Assembly: GCF_001949145.1 (NCBI RefSeq)
Contig: NW_019091362.1
Location: 6,257,727-6,321,726 of the forward strand
DNA: 64,000 nucleotides
Reading direction: 5' to 3'
DNA from: Acanthaster planci
Lineage: Eukaryota; Echinodermata; Asteroidea; Valvatida; Acanthasteridae
Position 1 is the stretch's first letter; every line of letters begins with the position of its first letter. The notes under the pieces were generated by a model. The model searched no databases, had not been told where the DNA came from, and saw only the letters and a list, made by a program, of their open reading frames with translations. Positions 25,458-38,996 of this stretch are shown here, one piece after another. The translations under genes were made by a program, and so were the position numbers.

Positions 25458-28400
25458 TCAATGGGGGGAGAGGGGAGAGTGTACGGGGAGCTGGTCATCA
25501 TTCAGGAACAGGGCCTATTGATGGCAGTGTCTGACAACTGGTGACACTACCAGTATTGACGATGGCCTCCTTTGCCAGCATACCTAAATTCAGTGCAAAG
25601 GATGAGTTGCCACCAGAGTCAAATCTCCCCACCCCCCTTCCCTCTATGAATGTCCCTGCTTTGTGATTTTTTTAAATGGGGAGAGGCGGGGAAGGGGAGA
25701 TTCTACAGGATTTACATGTATGATTTTAGGTATACATCATGAACATGTATGCAGGTAGCACCTGCTTGCAACTATTTTACTCTACATGTAACTATAATTA
25801 GTTTGATGCCACTTGAACATTGATGACTATGCTATTCTTGCAAAAGTGCCTTGGACTTCCATTACAGTAGTTACTGTTTTTGTTAGCGGCCTTGGTCTAC
25901 TGCAGTCTGCATCAGTGAACTAATGGTAACAGGAAAGGTTGTGAGCATATTAACAAATACCACATTTGCAGTGTACATGTACACGTACATGCACAGTAGC
26001 TTGTACATACACAATTATTTACCAATTATTAACAGTTTTCACCAAAACTCTTGCTCACCTTTCACAAGCACCCCTCCATAAATAAAAAATGAACGAAGGT
26101 TAACCAGAACAGCTCTTCATATCCTTCACCTGTCACAGGACTGAGGACAGCTAGGGTTAATATACAGTACAGGTGTACATGTACAAGTTGTGCAGAGGCC
26201 AATGACAGTGAGACCATATAAAGCAGTGCTGACATCAGTGCCAAGAATGTAGGTACATGTACTGTGTACATCTTCCCCAACCTGCACTTTGCAGACCCAC
26301 ATTTTTCTTTTACACTTATTCTACGCATGCAGTAATGATCCAAGCAGATGTGGGTAAAGTGTAGTGTAACTGAGCCAGAGGTCAGAAGAAACATTACCAC
26401 GCATTTGTTGGAATCCCCCACTGATTGAGCATCACACAAAATTACAAGGGGTACGGTATGCACATCAGTCACAAGTGCACTGACTCCAAACCAAATGAGA
26501 ATTTTTATCTTTTTTTAATACCTGTAGGCCTACTAATAAACCAAATCTAAAAATCTTTTCAATGCCAGATATTTCAAGGTGAAACATCAAACATCAAATG
26601 ATTCTATACCACTGTTTTCCGTGTTTAATTTTTCATCAAACTTTTCAAAATCTAGTCTTGTTCTGCAGACTAACCAATTAAAAACCACCTTGAATGCTAC
26701 CATGCATTTAGTGTATACAGTAAGAAGCTCCTATACTCAGTTACGTGAGTTGCATGTACCGGTACGGTACATGTACAGTCTTCTTAAGCAGAGGACAAAG
26801 ATAACACGACACACAATTGGATGATACATTTTTGCGTTCACAATATGTCTGTTACCGGTCTGAATGAAACTGACCTTAATGTGGAACGTCTTCCAGCCCC
26901 TTCCCCAACTTCGCATTTTCATTATACACAAAGTGACCCCAAAAAATCTGGTTAACAACCCCCAGCTGAGGGCAGAGAGAGACAAGAGCAGGCCAAAACA
27001 GATTTACATAACACCATGGGAGGCGGTGGAAAAGTTTAAGTGTTTCTTGTTCTGTGATTTGCCTCGGGTTGACAAACTCTCTGGAGATTTTGCAACTCAT
27101 TCAATTCTCTTCTTAGAATCTGGCATTTGGCATTCAAAACCTACCATTTGATTTCTTGGAAAACAGCTTTCTCATTAATAACACATTTTCATAAATGTCT
27201 ACACCATTACTGAGAAAGCATTTCATACATGTACATGTGTGAGTGACAAAGTGCACTGTACTTTATCTCAGGAACTTTGGTTCCCATCATCCAGAGCAGG
27301 GCACAGTATTCAATTTTTTCCCACCAAGCTTGATTCTCAGGGGATTTAAGGGACAGTCAATCCCGCCAACCACAAATATTTTGCACACTGATACTTTGCA
27401 TCTGGTTAAAGAAAGAATTACAGATGGAAATATTTTTGTCCCACACAAAACTCTGTAGCAGATGACGGGGTGCCTCCCCACAAGATGCCACATGAAAGTA
27501 ACAAATTAAGCAATGGGTTGACACTTAATCAAAGCAAACAAAACCTTTCATTGTCACAAGGAAAATGTTTGGGCTTGTCCAGATAAGAGGTCCATTCACA
27601 ACCTTACCACCCGACCATCATCAGTCAACATCCCCCATCAAGAATTTGTGTGGTTAAGAGCTTTTTGTACAGCTTTGGGGTTTTTTTCACCACAATATGG
27701 ACCTGTGAGGTTTATTTCTTCAAGGGAACTCCACAGAAGACTAATTTTTCTCCTCAATCTTGAAGAGGGTCAAGGTTCAGCACAAATCCCATCAGTTTAG
27801 GTCACCCGATGATTGCCCCCAAAGCAGCTAGTTAGCTCTCGGGAACACCGTGCCAGCCCAGGAGGCTGACAGGGGTCACAGGGGTGAGGCCAAGCATATG
27901 GAGTTCCCCCAGCAAAATAAATAAATGAAAAAACAAAGGAGTCATGCAATCTGAAAGGTTTCTGTGCTGGGACATGCAACACATGTCACTCTGTCCAGAC
28001 TTTCTTCAGAACATGGAGGAATGCACGGAAGAATGTGCCTTGTTCCTTCATGGTGAAATGCGATCAAAAACCAAGATATAAACTCAGGAGACCACAAAAT
28101 AACACCAAAGGATTATTAAGTTCCGCACATGAAGCTGAATGTTAATATTTAATAATGATGTCCACCCTTAAGGCAAGTTCAAATAAAATAAGCATCATTC
28201 AGGAGTGTTTAATTTCAGTTGAGTACCCAGTTATAAATATAAACATATGGAAAGATTTCCATAAAAAATCTTTATGATTTTTCTCCAGAATACATTGAGA
28301 GAATAACTCAGGGAATTTTCTGGAAAATTTTTGAATCACCAATAACTCACCATTCTTGAAAATGGAATACAGGAACTGGAGAAAATGAAAATCAAGGGGA

Positions 28401-31078
28401 CATTTCTAGGGAGCAGCTTGGCCAATGAATGGACTTACCGGTTTCTCAGATTTACGCACATTTGTGATGACCATTATGACCATTCTTCCCAGATATCAAC
28501 CACAAAAACCAGACTTGGAGCCCTGGAGGTCAAGTCTGCATCCAATGGTATACTTTCTCAAACTGACCCAAAGTTCTGAAATCAGCTCCAATTAAATTTC
28601 AGCCCCGATACAACTACCAGTTTTAAACCATGTTTTGAAAGCTGTCCTTGGTGGAGGAATAAATTGAAAGACAGAAGTTAGTGGCAAAAAGCCGGACAGT
28701 GGTCTTTAACAAATGCTCAGCCGACTGAGTGAAGGACTTTGCAGCAGCCTGAGTTCATGAACCTGAACGATAACAATGCAAGAGCAGAGGTCAAAGATGA
28801 CAGCTACACATGATGGATTGGTAGATGCTCCATTTCGTTCTTTCTGTACGATGGGCCATAAAGGCAAGACTCACAACCTGTGTCACAAATTGGTGACAGA
28901 TCTCCTCTAGCACATCCATCCGTTGGTTACTTTTTTCTTAGTTGAAAACACAAGAGAATAAACGATCTGTTTCAATGGATTACCCATCCTGATTTGGGTG
29001 ACTAGTGCGAGAAAGTATTCCCTTAATCAATATGGATCATCACAGTGGGCAGTGATTTTTTCCTTGAACATTTATAATCAGTCCTACACTTCACTAATGA
29101 ACTTGTTGGTAAACCCTTATATTCACTAAGCCAAAATTTCAGTTTAATGAATCTAAAATGACAACCATGCCGATGGCATACCGATGAATCCTCCCTCGTG
29201 TTCACGAAAAACAACTTTCTCTCATCAATAAAATAAAGAGCCTGAATACTCAACCTTTATTTAGGTTAAAGTGCAAGCAAGAATTGGCCTGTGTATGAAG
29301 CAAAAACAGGTCACGGTAAAATATACTTCAATGTTAATTTGTTATCCAGTTTCTGTATGTAAACTCATAATCGTCAAATATCAGTTAAGCCATAATACAC
29401 AAAACAAAATTACAGATACAATTTTTCCTAGATGAGGAATGGGCCAGAAAATTAGCATGTGATATTAATGTACGGATCACTTTTTAACATATGCATACTG
29501 TTTTCAAGTGCACTATCAACTTACGACAAATTATTATTTCTCACAGGTTATAAATTTGGAAGGAAACGTAAACTTACAAGTACATTTCACTGCTCTGTCT
29601 GCACAGATGCATTCCAGCAGACGAATTGACACTGTAAACAACAGATATGACACACCATGGACAGACATACCTTGGAGAAAGTTTTCAGCATCTTGTTTGC
29701 AGAACCAGAATCATCAAAGTCTGCAAAATCTCAGCTTATGACAAAAGTTTAGCTGGTTCAGAAAGTGGGTCATTGACAAAGTGATTCTGTATTCTCCAGG
29801 TCAAAATGGGAACTCTTCCAGATTCCAGTTGGCAAGCACTTCCAGAGTCATCCCTGCAGTTGTTTACTGTGTCACTGCAGGTGTATGAACATGTACATGT
29901 CCACCACAGACATGACAGGACTTTTCGCTTGAGTGTCCATAGGAATTTCTCTCTACCAAATGTAAACCTGACTTGGGAGCGTGGGCTGTTGGCCTGCTAT
30001 TAAAAGCTAAGATCCATTGAAAAGGGTTGATTTCTGAGGCACTGTAAGCTGTTCCAGCACAGTAATCCTATCCAAAGGACTCCAGTGAAAGTTTCCCTTG
30101 TGAAGTACTAATAAGTGAAGTCCCACAATGCCCGATATTAGCATACTGCACTGTGCTGCAGTGCTACTAGCAGGATTGATATTATCAGTGCAGTTGCTAA
30201 CACCCGCCTACGTAATGCATTGGGCCATGCATCCTGTGTATAGGGTAGGTTTGAGATTTGGGTTTTTGGACCTTTGTTGTGATAAAAGGGGTGTTTTTTT
30301 TTCTTTTTTTTCTATTTGGGAAGGGGACTTTGTAAAAGGGGGGACACCACAGGGTTCCCGCCCAGAAGAATGTGAAGAGAGTGTCTGAATGCCACAGGCA
30401 ACAAATCAAGACTGTGCACTGGACTTGGTTTGGTCTGGTCTGAATTCTGTGGAACCTCCGCAAAGTCATAAAGTGTAAACTGGTCAACTGCATTAAAGTT
30501 CATCCTGTCTGATGGGGGCTGCACTTTGGGGAAAAGTGACAGGCCAGATGGAACCTAATGCAATAATAAACTTCAAGTTCTGGCAACTTTTGCCCTTTTT
30601 TTCTGAATACGAGTAAGTGGACATTTGTATTTCGAGCTGTCAAGAATTACAACTGAACAGTTTGTCGGAAAAGCAGCGAGAAACTGAGGTAATGAAGGTT
30701 GATGTTTTAGTATAACAGTGGAAGATCAATGAACAATAACACTGTGCTATACTGTACACTCAGCAAATGATACTGTTACCAGTATGCACCACTCAAATCA
30801 TTTTACATGATTATACACATCAAGTGAAAAGTTAACCCTCAGATTGTAAATAATAAACATTTTACAGAGAATGCCAAGGTCATGTCACAAATTCAGCAAC
30901 AATTATATAATTATACAAATCATCTCGCTGGCAGGAAACTGAGGTAATATTACTTCCTTATAATTAGAGGTTTTAAATTCCTTCCAGCTCTTATAAATTT
31001 CTAAAGAGTTTCATTTTATCCCTGTGGAAATCATAAGCACATCTTTGATTTTCCTCAAGAGACAAATCCCCTCCTCAC
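25458..31078. other. Intron sequence without supported exons
   Basis: AT-rich intronic DNA. A C-rich/G-rich inverted pair (AATCTCCCC near 25,620 and GGGGAGATT near 25,695) can form a hairpin. A 25-nt segment at 28351-28375 on the minus strand has an excellent acceptor (CATTTTCTCCAG) and donor (GTGAGTTATT), but all three frames are open and nothing links it to the gene. A T-rich run lies at about 30,293-30,315. Confidence 0.4.
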
Positions 31079-31136
31079 CTGAAGCCTGTTGACGGTTTTC
31101 TGTAGCTTCAAGCCATGACCCGAATTGATGATTTCC
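31079..31136 (-). CDS. Weak candidate alternative exon
   Basis: On the minus strand TTAATTCTTTTAGCAG precedes, and CTTCAG|GTGAGG ends, a 58-nt segment. In one frame it reads EIINSGHGLKLQKTVNRLQ, a helix-like peptide that would leave phase 0 into the large exon but requires a phase-2 donor upstream that I did not find. The sequence just upstream on this strand (31,140-31,320) is GC-richer than its surroundings. It could equally be a non-coding first exon of an alternative transcript. Confidence 0.15.
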
Positions 31137-31139
31137 CTG

Positions 31140-34100
31140 CTAAAAGAATTAAATCTGCCAAAGAAGATCTGGCTGGGGGATAAAACTCCGTTGAAAGAGC
31201 TCCGTGCTCTGATCAGCTATTCGTTCAGTCTGCAAATGACCTAATACTGACACCACCAGTGAACTCGGCTCTCCATCCCGAGTACAATACACGGCACACA
31301 ACACAGCAAGGTAGTACACTATGCATGTATTGGTATCAATAATGTAATTTATCAGAAATTAAGGGCAGGGATACAAAATACCAGTCTGGTTTACTACGAG
31401 GATGTAAGACAGTCATAATTGGCTCCTATTATGCTTTGTAACTCAATATGCTGGTATATTTTTCCAGTTGACCTATCCGACAATTAACCTTTGCAACCAG
31501 GGATATGAGTTCCTGCTGAGGGGAAAAGCCACATCTTCTCCACAAATGGAATTTGTTTATAAGCATGATGATAGCAATGACCACTTCTCCAATCGTTTGA
31601 TTTGATAGGTCATGAAATACTTTGAATTCTCCACAAGGGCAATTAAGTAATTATATTCTGGAATGTTCTAATTCTGATGTCTTTGTTAGAAGCTTTCCCA
31701 GCAGTTCAAATGGTATCACAATGTCATGTCATGTCAACCAATATTCAAGTATTTGTTGATACAACATCATGTGCCCTTCAGGTAATCTTCCATGTTCTCT
31801 GCATGGATAAGTTTTGATTAACTTTAATGAGAATTGGAAAGTATTCAATAATTTGTCTTGTGTTACTTTATTTTCTTCCAGGGTTGGTGACATTTTTAAT
31901 TAAAAACAATTGTTTTTATTTGAATTATATTTTTTATTTAATTCGGATTTTGAAATTCTTGTTTAAAAATTGAAGGCAAGACAGCATAATTATCTATTTT
32001 AAAGCAAGGAAATTTAGCCATTCATGTATGAGTGTTAATTTTCTTTTATTTGTTTTGTTATAAATTAAAACAAATTGTAGTTTGACTTAAGACTTGCAAT
32101 GAAGTTATTTGGTCAAAATTAAATATTGGCAATTAATAACTGCCTTTATGATTGTCAAAGCTGAGGTCAAACACATGCAGTATAGTACCCACATGTACCT
32201 GTTGACAGTTCCTAGGTTCATTTAGATACAGGTGCCAAGGGTAAACTACCATGTTTAAAACTGGGCCAAGAGTTTGGCAAAACTGCAGTTCACTTGATTT
32301 GTTAACTAGGAGCTGAAACTTACGGACCATTTTTGTGAAAAAATGTCGTCAACCACATGTTCGTACTGGTTAACTCCTTGTTCATGCGAGAGACAAAAGG
32401 CTGATATTTTATTTTTGAGAGGCTCTGATGTTTGTAAAAAATAAAGCAGTCTAGTTAAAATAACTTTTAATGTCATTACTGTGTTAAATTGTTAGTGAGT
32501 TTATGATCCAGCACTATTGTGTTCAACAGAGTGATAAGGCTTGATTGACAATCACTGTTTAAGAACATTTTGTCACTAGTTTTTGTTTCACTACGTAATG
32601 ACCAATATTTCTAATCTCAATCAAACAGCAGTACAGATGGATGAACATTTAATTCCTCTCCACGTTTATGTTAAACTCCAGAGGGGAACACCTTACATCA
32701 AATTTAATTAAATCCTGATTATAACTCATTTAATTAATGCACTGAATCCAAAAAGCGAGAGGTATGATTTGAATAAAACCCAGCTTGGATTGTATTTAAC
32801 ACATGTATTTAACACATGTGCACTCATACTGGTAGTTCTTATCAATACTAGGTATTGAAGGGCTCACAGAAAGGTCTTTTTAAATGTGAGAAACCTGGAA
32901 AAAAATTACAAATCTGTTGGAAAAAACAAATTGCAACATATTTGCCATTTACAATGTAAAAAAGATTTTTGATTGAAATCAGTGATTTGTTTGTTAAATC
33001 ATTTGATTTAAATCGATGATTTAAACTGGTCAACCTTGTTTTCTTCTTATTAATTCCATTGTCAAATATTCAAATTTAAAAATATGTCAAAACTTTACTT
33101 CTAATTTCCTTTTTGCAGTTGCACTTATGATGCAACTCTGATGATAACTGGTATACAATTTTGAACCATTACAAGTTATGAGACAATTAGTTAGGAAACC
33201 AGTGGGTGTAGGGAACTCATGGAATTTTTTTAGTGTCAATTTTGATTTAATTTAAAGAAAAACATTTCTAACAAGGCAGTCTGCAGAGCATTGTGCATTT
33301 TAACTCCCAAGTTGTTTCACTGGACAAGTTTAGATCTTCCTACAAGTTTACACTTCATGACCTCCACTATCAGAAGGCTGCTAAATGAGGGTCAATATCA
33401 CAAACAGTGACTTAATGTACTCTCAAAACAGTGAAAACCCCCTTTTCCTTATTATCCTGAAGTAATGATGTGGACTGTTGCCAAATAAAAGAAAGAAAAG
33501 AAGTAGTTCACAGGGCAGGGTATCAAACATGTAACTTCAATACTTCCCATAGCTGGAGTTTGTGTCAGAGCAATTTACAGCGAGGATAGGGTTACAAAAA
33601 CTTCACATTCTGATGCACATCGTTTAGTCTAGAGAACAGCGGGGGATCAAAGATCCCTGAGACTTTCGGTATGATGAAGCAGCAATTCATTGCTAATACA
33701 CTGATGCTGGCATTTAAATTTATAGCATGTTTATATACGGCAGTTTGTACATTTCCTCATCACACGTACAGCACCCCTAATTTGGATGTTGCTTTATCAG
33801 AATTCTCCATTTGAACTTACCAATGTCATATGAATAATGATATCATCAACAGGAGCTTACACGTTCATCTCTTAATTTCAAAAACCTGAATTTAATGCTT
33901 GGGTTTTCTGGTGGTATTTTTTTAATATTCAATTAAAATATAAAAATTGCATGGCTTAGTAACTTTTGTTAACTCTTGAGAATGACCAGAGGAAACCAAA
34001 AAGCACTTTAGACTCCTCCTTGGGGTACAAAATAATTTTCTGTTTTATAACAGTAATTTGTGGCTATTCCTTGGTCAAACCATGGTTTATATGGATGACA

Positions 34101-35489
34101 AACTGAACATATATGTAGTAATTAACCCAGGCCTGACAACCTTTTGAAAGCTGGCTTTGATTCTCTGAATTACAAACTCTCTGCCAAAGACAGTTGTCAC
34201 TGATCACTAGGTGTATGAGCTCAAGTTTCAAATGCAAAATGTCATATAGCATGGCTGCAGCTGTCTTGTCATTTTAGATTTCTTTTGCACGCTGCTGGTG
34301 ATCATGCCGGGGGGGGGGGGAGGATTTGGGTTGACATCTTGTGGCCTTTCTTGTGTTTTGAAACTGCAAAAAGGTTCATGCTGGGATACGTAGACACATA
34401 GCTGTAGTATTCTTTTGTAATTAACACTTTCACGTGTATAAATGTTCACATGCCTGATCTTGTCACTTGCAAATAAAAAGCATGTGTGGTTAATTTAGTC
34501 TGTATTTTTTTGTGAATGAATCTTGTAGTCCAGTGATGCCCATTATATACAAAGGAAAACTTGCTGCGTTATTGCTTGCCTGCTCCTTATTCATTGATCA
34601 TAATTCGAATCTCTCTACATGGGCATACGAAACAAAGATTCAGTCAGAAACAAATAAACTATTTGTGAGTTAAATTTGAATGAAACCTGGTACAATGAGT
34701 TATCTGATTGCACATAGACATAATTCAAATTTCCCAGACCAAAGACACTGTAGCTATACTTCACTATTTAATGCAAGCTTTTGCATAGCGGCCATCATCT
34801 CTGGAATGGACTGGTTCCTTTGTGCCCTTCTTATCCATTGCGAATAGTGTATTGCTGTAAGGCATCTCTTATGTAACTAAGCAAAAGCTTGCCCAGAATC
34901 ACAAGGTATACAAAGTACGGTAGCAGCAGTGGTTTTAGTACGGAGAATTCAAATTGTTATGTTCGCGTGAAATTAAAGAACTCAGTGTACCAGATTTTAT
35001 TCAAATTTAACTTGCAGTTTAAGGCTTATATACATGGTCTCTTGTGAAGAAGCGCAGTGTAAACAGAAAAGGAGGAATTGACAGCTTGATGACACGTTGT
35101 GACTTTTTTGTAAATACATTTTCATTGAAACTGGGGATTAAACTTTATTTTACGAGCTTTATGTTGCTACCCTTAGGGCTGAACCCATTAAAATCTATAC
35201 CCAGAACTTGTTGCATCATCACTTTGCAAGAGATTGTGTATACGAACATGTACATGTTTACATTTTACACACATGTATATGTACATTGATTGATCTCTTT
35301 TTTCAACTGCAACCACTGAGCTTATTGCACATTTTGTCTGCCTCGAGTTCATTTGTGAGCTCCAATTCAACATTTTCTCAAAGGCCTAGCGGTACATACT
35401 GGTACTTCTTGTCATGTTCACATAAAAATTTCACCATTGTTGAAAGTTAATTTTTACTTTTAAACATTTTGGAGGGAGGACACACTTAC
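31140..35489. other. Intron sequence, no gene
   Basis: Strongly AT-rich. It includes a local duplication GTATTTAACACAT at about 32,794-32,820, AAATCA/TGATTT-rich palindromic sequence at about 32,990-33,025, and a G run at about 34,310-34,321. No protein-like open frame is present. Confidence 0.45.
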
Positions 35490-35508
35490 CTTTGCTGTCT
35501 ACGCTTTC
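35490..35508 (-). CDS. Candidate 19-nt microexon
   Basis: TGTGCTTTTCAG and AAAG|GTAAGTG bracket exactly 19 nt on the minus strand. Read in phase 0, the phase left by the small first exon at 35586-35630, it encodes ESVDSK and leaves phase 1. That phase does not enter the large exon (phase 0). It would match an exon after the large exon, which is also entered in phase 1. If real, it would mark a short isoform that skips the large exon. The splice sites are good, but the size makes chance plausible. Confidence 0.3.
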
Positions 35509-35585
35509 CTGAAAAGCACAAAATTCACAAACACCAATGACATTTCCAAACACAAAAACTGGACAGATATTGACAAGAATCCTAC

Positions 35586-35630
35586 CTTTTTCTGTGGTAG
35601 CTTTCTATGTTTTCCACAACACTGCCCCAT
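35586..35630 (-). CDS. Possible alternative first exon with myristoylation signal
   Basis: An ATG at 35630 opens a 15-codon segment, MGQCCGKHRKLPQKK, ending at a donor AAAAAG|GTAGGA in phase 0. Gly2, a small residue at position 6, Lys7 and two following cysteines match the known requirements for N-myristoylation with adjacent palmitoylation. The basic tail would add membrane affinity. A TATA box lies about 80 bp upstream (35711-35718). The phase-0 exit is compatible with direct splicing to the large exon, replacing the N-terminus supplied by 40692-40865. It could instead start a separate nested transcript. There is no similarity evidence. Confidence 0.35.
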
Positions 35631-35710
35631 AGCAGAGTTAATACGTAATCCTTCGGTTACTGACAGATGAGGTAAAATTCATACAAAAGTATTTTGTGCG
35701 GACAGGTGGG

Positions 35711-35718
35711 TATTTATA
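35711..35718 (-). promoter_or_regulatory. TATA box of a putative internal promoter
   Basis: The minus-strand octamer TATAAATA sits in GGGTTATAAATACCC, close to the ideal TATA consensus. Transcription would be expected to begin about 30 bp further on (about 35,685), leaving a leader of about 55 nt before the ATG at 35630. Confidence 0.4.
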
Positions 35719-35719
35719 A

Positions 35720-38500
35720 CCCGGCTGAGTGAACACGCTGAGTTTCCCAGCCAGACAGAGGAACTGACATTTAACCTGCAACGAAACATTCCGCCAGAAA
35801 ATTCAAGCAGCCAGAAAAACGTGTTACATGTATATTACGATTCATGGATAGAAATGAAGTTTTTGCAGGCTTTTGATTGCCTTATGAAAGTTTTACTTAG
35901 CAGAAGATTCCCATGGTTTTAGGCTGCATGAAAATGTACCATCGTGCCATCTGCAAGTACACCCATTCCTTCAGATACAATACATGTACAAGTACATTAC
36001 ACTCTGAGAAAACATTGGTTGTAACCTACAGGCTTGATTTCCCAGTAGACCATGCCTAATGCAAGGAACCTCCTCCAGGAGGGTGACAGAGATCAAGCTA
36101 AGGATCAAACAATCACTCTATATTCAACAGACAAACAGGAATATTAGGTTACAGTCATATTTTCATTTCTACAGCGGTCTTTTTAACAAGTATGTATGCA
36201 CATGCACAGATGATCAAATAGAATGTTTGGCCCTAAATGAACCCCAGGTACAGTATTTTCTAGTCTGCTCTGAACACGCAACTAGCAATGATGGTTCTTC
36301 CAGGAAAAATGAAGCACTCTTGATAAAGATGTGTACCCTAAAAAACATTGTCAAAGACAGCCTTTAAATGAGGGTGAGACTATATACACCAATCACGACT
36401 CACACTTTTATTTTTTTTTTTTACCAATCAGTGATTTGTGTGAAATGATATGTGTGAGAGTTATTTTCCATGTCAAGGGACTCTCATATAAGGAGCACAG
36501 GAGGACCAGAATGAGACAGAGTGCCCATTTTCTCACATAAGCAGTTAATTTTTGGCTCCAAAGGGGGCAAGATGGATTTTTTCCTCATCCATAAAAATTA
36601 TAATCACCCTTCCAACAATGGTAGAACTGATTCAAAACTTTAAGCTCTTTCAATTATGATGAAAAAAATAACAATTGCCAACCGTTTCCCCCCCCCCCAC
36701 TGGATACACCATTCCGCTTCATCTCAAATTGCTGTTTAAGAAAATCTGCTGCTGCTGGGATGCCAGCCCCATTAACGGTTGTGTATATTCCATGCTCAAG
36801 ATCCCTCTGGTGTATTTAATCATGGTCATAATGACCAAATCCTTGACAAATGTTCCTGAGAGGTTTGAGGATCACGATTACGCCAATTCTCTAAGATTCA
36901 CAAATTACAGAAAAAAATACATTTCTGTTATTTCTACTGAAAACTCCTCAGATGTTGCACATGAGTTGGCAGGTACCTAGATCCATAAATGCTAATTTGA
37001 ATTGCGTGGAGTTTTTGTTGATGTCAATAGGAACTTTTAAAAAGGAAAGAGAAAAGTTTCAACAATTTGAAATTCCCTGCCAAGGAAAACATGTGTATAA
37101 ATATTGACTGAGATTTACTAGTACTGGTATCTCATCTCAGTTTCGTCTACATCAGAAGAGAGGGCACCCACAATGATATTTCGTTTCAGAATTTCTCAGC
37201 AGTTGTCCAATTACAACTAAATACCACAAATATTTTCTACAATTACACAGGCTCATTTTGTTTGGCAAACAAACTACACAATCAACTGATCCCCTATGGC
37301 TATCATGGTACATGTACATGTACCTGTACATGTACCTAAACATACCTCTGTCTTTCTGAAGATAACTCTAACCCAGGTTGACCTCCAGAACGACCCAAAA
37401 CGAAGTTAAAAGAAAACAGAAGTTGTCACAATCAAGTTATCAAATAAGGAAACAGGAAATATCAGAGTCTCAAGAGTGGATGGCATGGTACATTCCTCTG
37501 ATCAAGGGAATCTAAGACTTCTTGCCATCCAGATCATTTTTCCCTGTGGAGAAATACGAGTACATTAACCTGGTGAAGGGAAAATGTCAAGGCAGAACAG
37601 CCTCATTCTGTTGTAATGTATCCTACAGACATTGTATAAGTGTGTAATAAATAGACCGAAAATGTTTACAAACTAAACTTTTACAGTGTACATGTACCTT
37701 ATTTTTTCGATAAGCCCAGAGTGCATTTTTGTCAAAAGTTAGCATTTCAGAGCTTTTAGAGTAACTCTTTGGTGTAATTTTGACACAATTTTTTTCAAAA
37801 ATCTGACATACCCAGTATTACCGTTCTCATGCAGTGTGCATTTTACCGAGAGGGGTCAGCCAAAAATGAATACATTTTCCACTGCGGTGCTCAATGCACA
37901 CGTACTGGCATATGCATGTACAAGTACCTGAGCTTCAAATGACCATAACAACAAAACCATGTCTGATTGAGTTCAAACTTCACATTTGTAATGACAAGGA
38001 GTGTCTGTGTATGCATGCCAAGTTAAAAAAAAACAAGGTGTGGCACAGCCAAGTTCTTGAGGGGAGGGGGGCAGAATCCCTCCCCCTGGCTATGACATGG
38101 GTCAAAATAACCTGGCTCTTGGAGGTATTGTATAAACTACACATGGGACGTCAGATAGTCATAACTTGCTGCCTTGAAAACTTGTGAGGGCGCCTTGCTA
38201 TACTTATAATGTGATGTTGTATAGCATTGTACATGTACATGTATGTGCAATGAATGTGGTGGCAGTGGACCTACACTTTGGCCTTGTAAGGATGTACAGT
38301 ACCCAGACTTACTTGTGGGGATACTGTGTAACAAATCAGACCTACCACAACTACATGTAACTCTTTGAGGTTCAGTAACATTGATTCGTTAAAGGATAGA
38401 AGGGCTAACTGGTATCAAATTTGCTGTTGGGTTTCCACAAAACATGAATGTGTTCCCTCTTAAACGCCCAGAATACCACGGGATGTCATTATGCAATGCA
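35720..38500. other. Intron sequence, no gene
   Basis: AT-rich sequence with C runs near 36,690 and frequent ACATGTAC motifs. A near-perfect palindrome of TACATGTACATG units lies at 37307-37336. I saw nothing coding. Confidence 0.45.
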
Positions 38501-38599
38501 AACAAATTTCTTCTTTTTCCGCCACTACATTGCACTGCCAGAGAAGTCCCATACCGTCTTTTGTTAAGCTCTCAAAATGGCCAATGATTCAACTACTCA

Positions 38600-38996
38600 G
38601 ATGTGAAACATTTTAATACTGCATATTTTTCCAAACATTTGCCTGCATTATCACTTTGCAAATGTATGTATTTTTTATTTGTTTGCATTTTAGAATTGAT
38701 TTGGATTGTTCTGTTTCTACTAGGGATGCCTAGTTTCTAGTCTCTGGGCTGTCCCCTTTCACAAAGTTACAAGTTATGAACAACTCTTCACTTGAAAGCA
38801 CTTTTTATCATAGTTCTGTGTTTGTGTTTTTATGCATGGCTTTCATTAGTCTCTGCTTGTTACTTATTTAATATTTTGATCTATGTAATCTCCAGTTCTT
38901 ACTTAATGTTTTTAACCTTTTAATATTGTAAATTCACATACAATTTGGCCCTCTGGCCACAATTTTTGAAAAAGAAAACCAATCTATCTATCTATG
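38600..38996 (+). mobile_element. Possible 5'-truncated LINE 3' tail
   Basis: The segment ends in AATTTGGCCCTCTGGCCAC, a short A-rich stretch, and a (CTAT)n tail (38982-38994). A short microsatellite after a non-coding 3' UTR is typical of CR1/Jockey-like non-LTR retrotransposons. No coding part remains, and the left boundary is a guess. Confidence 0.35.

Noticed and set aside
26062-26472. 136-codon minus-strand open frame ending near a GTGAGC donor.
   Set aside because: The frame stops before the donor and the composition looks random (Cys/Leu/Val-rich, no motif).
28351-28375. 25-nt segment with excellent acceptor and donor on the minus strand.
   Set aside because: Every frame is open and its length does not fit between the candidate alternative exons and the large exon without breaking phase.
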